A DNA stretch of 12,128 nucleotides from Syntrophomonas sp. (lineage in GTDB: Bacteria > Bacillota > Syntrophomonadia > Syntrophomonadales > Syntrophomonadaceae): positions 1 through 12,128 of the forward strand of contig JAQVXF010000016.1 in the NCBI GenBank assembly GCA_028709355.1, given 5' to 3'. Numbering within the stretch: position 1 is the first letter of the stretch; every line of letters starts with the position of its first letter. The position numbers and the translations under genes were made by a program. A model generated the notes under the pieces. It was given only the letters and a program-made list of their open reading frames with translations, made no database searches and was not told the origin of the DNA. Positions 6,779 to 12,128 of the stretch are shown one piece after another.

Positions 6779-8116
6779 CTAGGAGGCCTTCTTGCGCTGC
6801 AGCATCACCCGGGCGGTCCGGAGCAGGATAACCAAATCCATTAAAAGCGATTTCTTCTGAGCATAATATAAGTCATAGCGTAACTTATTGGCGGGATCGG
6901 TAGTGTAATTGCCTTCTACCTGAGCCAGGCCGGTCAAACCACTCATGATCTGATGCCGGTAGGAAAACTCCGGTAATTCCGCACTGTATTCCTGGATAAA
7001 ATGAGGGCGCTCAGGCCGGGGGCCTACCAGGCTCATATCTCCCACCAGGACATTGACGAATTGTGGAATTTCATCCATCCGGGTTCGGCGCAGCAAACGC
7101 CCCACCCTGGTGACGCGCTTGTCATCACTATCACTCAATACGGGGCCGGACAGTTTTTCCGCATCCAGGATCATGGTGCGGAACTTGTATAGGTTAAAAA
7201 TCCTGCCCCGCTGCCCGGCTCGTTGCTGGGCATATAGTACCGGGCCAGGTGAATCCAACTTGATAGCCAGGGCTATAACCAGGCTAAGGGGCGTTAGCAG
7301 CGTTATTGCCACCAGGGCCAGCACAAAATCGGTAAGCCGCTTGAAAACTTCAATCTTATCATGGTCCAAGACACCCTGCAGCTGCATTATGGGAGCATCG
7401 CCGGCACTGACCATCTTGGCTTGCTGCAACAATATTTCGTAGACCCCGGGAACCAGCATCACCATCTTGCCGGTTTCCAGGGCGTAACCGATGATCTCCT
7501 CCCGCTCCGCCTGACCCACGGATGAACAGATCAATATGACCTCTATCTCCAGGGCTGCCGACGATCTGACGAAATTGCCCCAGGCCAGTTCAAAATTGTC
7601 CTTATTGTTGAGACGGATCTCCCGGCACACCAGCAGCCCTTTCTCCAGGGCCACGTTAACCGAGGTCAGCAGTTTTCTGATTTCACCCGGGTATCCGATG
7701 ATCAAGGCGGGACGTGGATTCTTGATCAGCAATCCTTGGCGCCAGGCAAAATACCGCCATGATCCCAACAAAATTATCTGTACCAGTCCTGATATCAGGA
7801 AGATGGAGCGGGGAACCGCGAATTGGCGAAGGATAAAGGACAGACTGACGTTGACGATGATGGCTAATACCACCACGCATACCAGCGAAGCTAGAATCTC
7901 ATCAAACTTGATGTAGATCGAGTAGAGATCGTATATCACCAGGAGAGTTATAAACGCGATTATGAACCAGGGCAACATAAATAGAAAAGGTTCGAAGTTG
8001 TAACTGGGCAATTCCCATCCATAGCGCAGGTAGAAAGAAAGGAAAAAGGACAGGGCATAAATGCCGGCATCTGCCATAGCCAGAATTATCTTGTTCAATC
8101 GGACTGATGAGGTCAT
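6779..8116 (-). CDS. Polyprenyl glycosylphosphotransferase (undecaprenyl-phosphate sugar-1-phosphate transferase)
   Basis: 445 residues. It moves a sugar-1-phosphate from a UDP-sugar to undecaprenyl phosphate on the inner membrane face, the first committed step of lipid-linked glycan synthesis. The N-terminal part has four hydrophobic segments (about 8-30, 42-65, 75-97, 103-120), then a Rossmann-like CoA-binding-type domain (about 134-235, ALIIGYPGE), then a membrane-dipping helix (261-286) and the bacterial sugar transferase domain. That domain shows LDSPGPVLYAQQRAG, KFRTM, the Asp348-Glu349 pair in RTRMDEIPQF, and VGDMSLVGPRPE, all hallmarks of the WbaP/EpsL/WcaJ superfamily. The large form with N-terminal membrane segments is WbaP-like. 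The sugar cannot be read from sequence. ATG 8116 has AAGGAG about 8 nt upstream. It is divergent from galE, whose product can supply the UDP-sugar, and lies upstream of the amidase unit. No confident promoter was seen in its leader. Confidence 0.93.
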   Translation of the reverse strand: MTSSVRLNKIILAMADAGIYALSFFLSFYLRYGWELPSYNFEPFLFMLPWFIIAFITLLVIYDLYSIYIKFDEILASLVCVVVLAIIVNVSLSFILRQFAVPRSIFLISGLVQIILLGSWRYFAWRQGLLIKNPRPALIIGYPGEIRKLLTSVNVALEKGLLVCREIRLNNKDNFELAWGNFVRSSAALEIEVILICSSVGQAEREEIIGYALETGKMVMLVPGVYEILLQQAKMVSAGDAPIMQLQGVLDHDKIEVFKRLTDFVLALVAITLLTPLSLVIALAIKLDSPGPVLYAQQRAGQRGRIFNLYKFRTMILDAEKLSGPVLSDSDDKRVTRVGRLLRRTRMDEIPQFVNVLVGDMSLVGPRPERPHFIQEYSAELPEFSYRHQIMSGLTGLAQVEGNYTTDPANKLRYDLYYAQKKSLLMDLVILLRTARVMLQRKKAS

Positions 8117-8140
8117 CCTTTAACTCCTTGGTTATGGTAT

Positions 8141-8155
8141 TCGAGCTAAACTCGA
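8141..8155. promoter_or_regulatory. Short inverted repeat in the glycosylphosphotransferase leader
   Basis: TCGAG, 5-nt spacer, CTCGA, lying 25-39 nt upstream of the minus-strand ATG. On the minus strand it sits inside TTGTCGAGTTTAGCTCGAAT, where TTGTCGAG is one base from a Spo0A box (TTGTCGAA). It could be an operator or a small leader hairpin. The match is short and may be chance. Confidence 0.25.
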
Positions 8156-8250
8156 CAACCTGTATTACTCGGGAATATGCTCAGACATGGGCTCGTCTAT
8201 GGAATATGATACGACAAAAATGTCAGCGGGCCTTTATTTTTTTGGACGAT

Positions 8251-8273
8251 GCAGGAAAATCTGCACAAGTCGG
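8251..8273. repeat. Shared 23-nt spacer block, copy 2
   Basis: GCAGGAAAATC, 5 nt (TGCAC), AAGTCGG, identical outside the five central bases to the copy at 6637-6659. In this copy TGCAG and CTGCA flank the A-rich centre on the minus strand, so a 5-bp hairpin is possible, but the first copy does not preserve it. It lies between divergent genes, so the target gene is ambiguous. Confidence 0.5.
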
Positions 8274-8371
8274 TAATTATTAGACTAATACTGTCGGTGT
8301 TCACTTGTGAGCCCTACCCCTATCCGTTACCCGTTGCAAAGGCTAGGGCGAGGCATTGTTACCATGTTTTC

Positions 8372-8393
8372 GGGCGGGGAAGTTTTTCCGCCC
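8372..8393 (+). other. GC-rich hairpin in the galE leader
   Basis: GGGCGG and CCGCCC pair perfectly around GGAAGTTTTT; two G-U pairs and one or two A-U pairs can lengthen the stem. It lies 47 nt upstream of the galE ATG. No run of U follows on either strand, so it is not a standard intrinsic terminator. It could stabilise the mRNA or be an attenuator relic. Confidence 0.4.
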
Positions 8394-8439
8394 AAATGGT
8401 TGCAGCGGCCATTGTTGTTGGTTAGAAAAGGAGGTCACC

Positions 8440-9435
8440 ATGGCCATATTGGTTACCGGAGGGACTGGTTATATTGGCAGTCACACCTGTGTCGAACTCC
8501 TCGCAGCCGGCTATGAGCTGGTAGTCTGCGACAACCTGTCCAATTCCAAAGTCGAAGTGATCGACAAGATAAAGCGGATCACCGGCAAGGAGTTGGGCTT
8601 CTATCGAGCCGACATCCTGGATCGCGAGGCGCTGGAGCAGATTTTTGCGTGGCACTCTATAGAGGCGGTGGTGCATTTTGCCGGTCTGAAAGCGGTGGGT
8701 GAGTCGGTACAGCAGCCCTTGCTCTACTACCATAACAACGTGGGCGGTTCGCTGGTCCTGTTCCAGGTCATGGCTGCCGCGGGGGTGAAGCGGCTGGTAT
8801 TTAGTTCTTCAGCAACTGTTTACGGAGATCCGGCTGAAGTACCTATCCGCGAGGATTTTCCTCTGTCAACCACCAATCCTTATGGGGCCACCAAGCTGAC
8901 CATCGAAAATATCCTCCGGGATGTATGTCAAGCTGATCCTGACTGGAGTGTGGCCCTGCTGCGTTATTTCAATCCCATCGGAGCCCACCCGAGCGGATTG
9001 CTGGGAGATGATCCCAGCGGCATCCCCAATAATCTGCTGCCCTACCTGCTGCGGGTAGCAGCGGGACAATTGGATGTCCTCAGCGTTTATGGAAACGATT
9101 ATCCAACCCGCGACGGGACCGGGGTCAGAGACTATATCCATGTGGTGGACCTCAGCCACGGCCACATCCAGGCGCTGGGTAAGATTATGGGGCAGACCGG
9201 GATCGATGCCTATAATCTGGGGACCGGCACCGGCTACAGTGTTCTGGAGGTTATTAATGCCTTTGAACAAGCCAGCGGCCAAAAAGTCAACTGGAAGTTC
9301 ACCGCCCGGCGGCCGGGGGATATAGCCGAATGTTATGCCGATGCTGGCAAAGCCCGCAGGGAATTAGGCTGGCAGGCCCGGAAAAGTCTGGCGGAGATGT
9401 GCTTAGATGCCTGGAGATTCGTACAGGGAAGATGA
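8440..9435 (+). CDS. galE: UDP-glucose 4-epimerase
   Basis: 331 residues, the usual size. It interconverts UDP-Glc and UDP-Gal using bound NAD, in the cytoplasm. Extended short-chain dehydrogenase features: NAD-binding GGTGYIG (7-13), VCDNLSNS (29-36), HFAGLKAVGES (79-89), Ser124 in SSSATVYG, Tyr148 and Lys152 in NPYGATK, RYFNPIGAHPSG (175-186), and RDGTGVRDYIHVVDL (224-238). The residue matching the E. coli Tyr299 gatekeeper is Cys298 (IAECYADA), as in the human enzyme (Cys307), which also acts on UDP-GlcNAc/GalNAc. I chose ATG 8440 because AAGGAGG sits 5-6 nt upstream and the protein then begins directly with the first beta strand (MAILVTGG). An upstream in-frame ATG at 8356 would add 28 residues of non-family sequence across the leader hairpin and is rejected. 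It probably feeds the divergent glycosylphosphotransferase. It ends 4 bp from the convergent hemolysin-family gene. Confidence 0.96.
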   Translation: MAILVTGGTGYIGSHTCVELLAAGYELVVCDNLSNSKVEVIDKIKRITGKELGFYRADILDREALEQIFAWHSIEAVVHFAGLKAVGESVQQPLLYYHNNVGGSLVLFQVMAAAGVKRLVFSSSATVYGDPAEVPIREDFPLSTTNPYGATKLTIENILRDVCQADPDWSVALLRYFNPIGAHPSGLLGDDPSGIPNNLLPYLLRVAAGQLDVLSVYGNDYPTRDGTGVRDYIHVVDLSHGHIQALGKIMGQTGIDAYNLGTGTGYSVLEVINAFEQASGQKVNWKFTARRPGDIAECYADAGKARRELGWQARKSLAEMCLDAWRFVQGR

Positions 9436-9439
9436 TAGC

Positions 9440-10741
9440 TCATGTTTTGATAACCCTGACGATGGAAACCCGCTTCTCCTCAACTTCCTCCACCTTGAAT
9501 GCCAAGCCTGCGTATTCAACACTGGGCCGGTCCTTGCGCCCTGGTATCCTTCCTAGTTGGCCGATGATGAAGCCACTCAGGGTCTCATAATCGTCCACCG
9601 GCAGTTTTACCTGCAGCCACTCCTGGACATCATCCAGGGCAGCGGTGCCTTTGACCAGGAAGGTGTGGTCATCGATTTTTTCAAATTCCTTCTCTTCCTC
9701 ATCATATTCGTCGAATATATTGCCGACTATCTCCTCCAGCAGGTCTTCAATAGTCACCAATCCCGCCGTACCTCCATATTCATCGATGACGATGGCGATA
9801 TGGATCTTCTTGCGCTGCATCTCCAGGAAGAGTTGGTCGGTGGGCTTGGATGAGGCTACGAAATAGGGCGGACGCACGACCTTGGTCAAGACGAAATCAT
9901 CCTGGCCGCAAACCGCGGACAGAACCTGGAACAGATCCTTGGCGTAGAGCATGCCGACGATATTATCCAGGTTTTCCTGGTAAACCGGGATTCGGGAGAA
10001 CTTCTCCTCGTTGACCACCCTCAGCACCTCTTGCAGGTCGGCACCGACTGGCAGGGCCACGATCTCGGTGCGGTGGGTCATGATGTTACCCACCGTCTTG
10101 TTGTTGAACTCGAAGATATTATTGATCATCCGCTTTTCCAATGCATGGATGGCCCCGGTCTCCTCGCCGATGTCGACCATCAGGCGGATCTCTTCTTCGG
10201 TTACCTCGTCGTCCTCCTGGTGGGGATCTATCCCGAAGAGCCTTACCACTAAGTTGGTCGAAAGCGACAGCAGCGATACGATGGGGCGGGTGGCAGTCAA
10301 CAAAGCCTGCAGCGGTCCGATGGCAAAATAAGCGATGGGCTGCGACTTCCTCATCCCTACCCGCTTGGGCACTAGTTCGCCCAACACCAAAGTGAAATAA
10401 GAAAGCAACAGGGTGATGACGATCATCGCGGTGGTCTTCAAATAACCGGCCGACCAGCTCAGTCCTGCCTGTTGCATGACGCCAACCAGGCGGTCGGCGA
10501 ACGTCTCGGAGGCGAAGGCACTGGCCAGGAAGCCGGCTAATGTTATCCCGATCTGGATGGTGGCCAGGAAACGGCTGGGTTCGTCCAGCAGTTTCTCTAT
10601 CCGGGCCGCCTTGACATCGCCTTTGTCTGCCAGGGACCTTATTCGAGCATCATTCAAAGAGATCAAGGCTATCTCTGCGGCGGAAAAGAAAGCGTTTAGG
10701 AATATAAGAAAACCCAGAAATATCAGTGCCGTCCCCATCAT
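9440..10741 (-). CDS. Hemolysin-family CNNM/CBS/CorC membrane protein
   Basis: 433 residues. Members of this family (HlyC/CorC, related to YhdP/YrkA/MpfA and animal CNNM) are membrane proteins linked to magnesium or other divalent-cation export; the 'hemolysin' name is historical. The CNNM membrane domain covers about 1-195, with hydrophobic segments near 4-27, 58-78, 101-121 and 135-165 and the conserved FFSAAEIALISLN and GELVPKR motifs. A CBS pair covers about 215-340 (FSRIPVYQENLDNIVGMLYA; IVIDEYGGTAGLVTIEDLLE), and the CorC_HlyC domain about 350-432. All parts are present at normal length. Two adjacent ATGs, 10741 and 10738, follow AAGGGGAG. The second has the better spacing (5 nt), so the true start may be 10738. 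It is transcribed from its own promoter and has no functional tie to its neighbours that I can see. Substrate ion and direction are inferred from the family. Confidence 0.94.
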   Translation of the reverse strand: MMGTALIFLGFLIFLNAFFSAAEIALISLNDARIRSLADKGDVKAARIEKLLDEPSRFLATIQIGITLAGFLASAFASETFADRLVGVMQQAGLSWSAGYLKTTAMIVITLLLSYFTLVLGELVPKRVGMRKSQPIAYFAIGPLQALLTATRPIVSLLSLSTNLVVRLFGIDPHQEDDEVTEEEIRLMVDIGEETGAIHALEKRMINNIFEFNNKTVGNIMTHRTEIVALPVGADLQEVLRVVNEEKFSRIPVYQENLDNIVGMLYAKDLFQVLSAVCGQDDFVLTKVVRPPYFVASSKPTDQLFLEMQRKKIHIAIVIDEYGGTAGLVTIEDLLEEIVGNIFDEYDEEEKEFEKIDDHTFLVKGTAALDDVQEWLQVKLPVDDYETLSGFIIGQLGRIPGRKDRPSVEYAGLAFKVEEVEEKRVSIVRVIKT

Positions 10742-10781
10742 ATCTCCCCTTCATTAGATCGCCGATTTTAACCTCATCGCC

Positions 10782-10790
10782 ATTATATCA
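10782..10790 (-). promoter_or_regulatory. Extended -10 promoter element for the hemolysin-family gene
   Basis: The minus strand reads TGATATAAT: a perfect TATAAT hexamer with TG one base upstream. No good -35 element is seen 16-18 nt upstream, which extended -10 promoters can tolerate. Transcription would begin near 10775, giving a leader of about 35 nt that contains the AAGGGGAG ribosome binding site. Confidence 0.5.
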
Positions 10791-10841
10791 TTAATAAGCC
10801 GCCCCGGTTGAGCCCGGGTAGGCCTTTAAAAAAGCCGCCCA

Positions 10842-10870
10842 GCAGGATTTTGCGACCCATTATAGAATTC
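10842..10870 (+). promoter_or_regulatory. Candidate sigma-H promoter for the zinc-ribbon gene
   Basis: GCAGGATTT, 11 nt, ATAGAATTC. The -35 part fits RnAGGAwWW fully, and the -10 part fits RnnGAATww except for the last base. Spacing is within the 11-12 nt norm. Transcription would start near 10876, about 26 nt before the ATG. A housekeeping reading of the TAGAAT hexamer is possible but lacks a TTGACA-like -35. Confidence 0.6.
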
Positions 10871-10901
10871 TTCTCATGAAACGGTTAAGGAGGTACAGTC
10901 T

Positions 10902-12128
10902 ATGGAAAGCCAAAGATGCCGCTTCTGCGATAAGGAGATGGAGGGTGAGGCTGCGTTTTGTTCTGCCTGCGGCAATGAATTGCGGGCCGGCGCCCAGATA
11001 TGTGCCAAATGCCAGCAGGCCAACCCGTTGCCAGCCCACTTCTGCATGGCTTGTGGCGAAGACTTAACCGTGCCTGTAAATCTGGCCATCCCTGATGAGG
11101 TGGGCATGGACCACCCGTCCCCGGCGGGACGGGTCTCCTGGAATCCGATTGGTGAAGACCTGGATCTGCCCCCACAAAATGACCCAAAACCTCCAGCCAG
11201 GCTAATTAGTAGAAGCTTGGTGGTAGTGGGAATACTGGTTGCGCTCCTAGCTACGGCCGCTGGCGCCTATTATCAAAACAGCCGCCAGGTGGCCCAGCGG
11301 TTTCTGAGTTCCAGCACCCAGTTAATTGGACAGCTTGAGGAGTCCAACCAGCTTCTGGCGGAACAACTGAGCTCACCGATAACCAGCCAAACCGGGACCT
11401 CCCTGGCCCAGGTATTGCCGGGACAGGTGCAAGACCTGCAGGCAGCTGCCGATGACTGGAGCGCAACCAAATGTCCGAACCAATACCTGCCCCAGCAGGA
11501 AAACCTCCAACAGTTGGTCCGGATCCAGTTGGATATCATGGAGCAGATCCCTGCCATCCTGGCCCACCCCCTGGTGGAGGAGACTGATGAGGTGCTATCC
11601 AAATTGGGTATAAATATTGCGGCTGCCGGGGATTTATGCACCCAATTGCAATTGCCCGGGGTAAATGTGGACGAATACCCCCACTCGAGCGCCCTGACCG
11701 ACAAGTTATCGGCCTACTGTGCCCAGCAACGCGAGATATACAAGGCCAAGCTGGCCCGGTTGGAAACCATGCAGGCTTACTTCCAGCAGATGGACTCCAT
11801 CCTCCAGAAGAACAACGAGGCCAAAGCTGGTTTGGGGACCATGTTGGACCAGATCCGCAGTGGGGAGCATGAATGGACCGATTACTTCGCCATGATCGAT
11901 GGAGCGCGCACCGCGCGGGCCAATCTGCGCTCCCAGGTCAACAGACTGGTCACTCCAGCAGGGACCGAGGAGTACAGTGCCGAATTGAGCCGCCTGTTAT
12001 CATTATCCATCGATTATTGCGACATCATGAAAGCTGGTGCCACATTTGAAAGCAAAGGCGATTATGCTGCCGCCAACAAAAAATACATCGAAGCCCAGAC
12101 CCTCAATGACCAGATCCAAAACCAATAC
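10902..12128 (+). CDS. Membrane-anchored double zinc-ribbon protein, 3' end cut by window edge
   Basis: 409 codons are in the window with no stop; the gene continues. ATG 10902 has AAGGAGG 8 nt upstream. Two treble-clef-like zinc ribbons come first: Cys6/Cys9/Cys20/Cys23 and Cys34/Cys37/Cys48/Cys51, the double zinc ribbon pattern. A low-complexity acidic and proline-rich linker (about 55-100) leads to one transmembrane helix (about 105-124, SLVVVGILVALLATAAGAYY). The rest is rich in Gln, Leu, Glu and Ala and looks helical, possibly coiled-coil (e.g. LIGQLEESNQLLAEQL, LARLETMQAYFQQMDSIL). The basic RLISR just before the helix and the cysteine-rich start suggest zinc ribbons in the cytoplasm and the helical part outside. 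I recognise no enzyme motif. The gene is divergent from the hemolysin-family gene and has a sigma-H-like promoter. The topology suggests envelope sensing or scaffolding, but that is inference; only the domain layout is seen. Confidence 0.88.
   Translation, partial: MESQRCRFCDKEMEGEAAFCSACGNELRAGAQICAKCQQANPLPAHFCMACGEDLTVPVNLAIPDEVGMDHPSPAGRVSWNPIGEDLDLPPQNDPKPPARLISRSLVVVGILVALLATAAGAYYQNSRQVAQRFLSSSTQLIGQLEESNQLLAEQLSSPITSQTGTSLAQVLPGQVQDLQAAADDWSATKCPNQYLPQQENLQQLVRIQLDIMEQIPAILAHPLVEETDEVLSKLGINIAAAGDLCTQLQLPGVNVDEYPHSSALTDKLSAYCAQQREIYKAKLARLETMQAYFQQMDSILQKNNEAKAGLGTMLDQIRSGEHEWTDYFAMIDGARTARANLRSQVNRLVTPAGTEEYSAELSRLLSLSIDYCDIMKAGATFESKGDYAAANKKYIEAQTLNDQIQNQY

Larger units (their letters stand above)
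8117..8439. other. 323-bp divergent spacer between glycosylphosphotransferase and galE
   Basis: No coding frame. Going right it contains a 5-bp inverted repeat (8141-8155), the 10-mer ATACGACAAA (8209-8218) running into GACA-AAAA-TGTC (8213-8224), a T-rich tract near 8235-8242, the shared 23-nt block (8251-8273), and a GC-rich hairpin (8372-8393) in the galE leader. No -10/-35 pair on either strand was strong enough to call as a promoter. Confidence 0.7.
10742..10901. other. 160-bp divergent spacer between hemolysin-family and zinc-ribbon genes
   Basis: Holds an extended -10 promoter for the minus-strand gene, a small GC hairpin (CCCGG-TTGAGC-CCGGG, about 10803-10818), a short GGC/GCC-flanked A/T stretch (10821-10836), the sigma-H-like promoter for the plus-strand gene, and an AAGGAGG ribosome binding site at 10887-10893. 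The hairpin has no gene ending into it and is not a terminator that I can justify. Confidence 0.65.

Noticed and set aside
8356..8439. Upstream extension of GalE to an ATG at 8356
   Set aside because: The added residues have no family match, the region contains the leader hairpin, and the start at 8440 has an excellent AAGGAGG and begins at the first beta strand.
10803..10836. Intrinsic terminator in the hemolysin/zinc-ribbon spacer
   Set aside because: A small GC hairpin and a T/A run exist, but both flanking genes start here rather than end, so there is nothing to terminate.
1..12128. Mobile element, CRISPR array or defence system
   Set aside because: No transposase, integrase, regularly spaced repeats, terminal inverted repeats, or nuclease/effector genes were found in the window.

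Overview
The window looks like chromosome of a Gram-positive, spore-forming-type Bacillota, most likely a Clostridia-class anaerobe. The evidence is SLH (S-layer homology) domains, a 'copper amine oxidase N-terminal' stalk fused to a murein amidase, strong AAGGAGG-type ribosome binding sites on almost every gene, and two sequences that fit the sigma-H (Spo0H) promoter consensus. Base composition looks roughly balanced to mildly G+C-rich by eye. I cannot name the genus.

Minus strand, read from right to left (8116 down to 1): a polyprenyl glycosylphosphotransferase (8116-6779) starts surface glycan assembly on undecaprenyl phosphate. After a 237-bp gap holding a sigma-H-like promoter comes a two-gene unit 25 bp apart: a multidomain N-acetylmuramoyl-L-alanine amidase (6541-4304) and a 1165-residue SLH-anchored subtilisin-family protease (4278-781). 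Downstream lies a decayed gene remnant (about 784-408) with a reading-frame break, then the first 127 codons of a family 4 glycosyltransferase that runs off the left edge (383-1).

Plus strand: a UDP-glucose 4-epimerase (8440-9435) diverges from the glycosylphosphotransferase across a 323-bp spacer. It converges, 4 bp apart, on a CNNM/CBS/CorC 'hemolysin' membrane protein (10741-9440, minus). That gene diverges from a membrane-anchored double zinc-ribbon protein (10902 onward, plus, cut by the right edge), which has its own sigma-H-like promoter.

Taken together this is a cell-envelope neighbourhood. GalE supplies UDP-hexose or UDP-HexNAc, the phosphotransferase and the GT4 build a lipid-linked glycan, and the amidase and SLH protease act in the wall and S-layer. 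The epimerase, transferase and hydrolases are standard families. The less explained parts are four internal repeats in the protease, the zinc-ribbon protein with an unassigned outer domain, a 23-nt block shared by two spacers, the sigma-H-like sites, and the gene remnant. No tRNA, rRNA, CRISPR array, insertion sequence or defence system was seen. I did not find a clear previously undescribed system.
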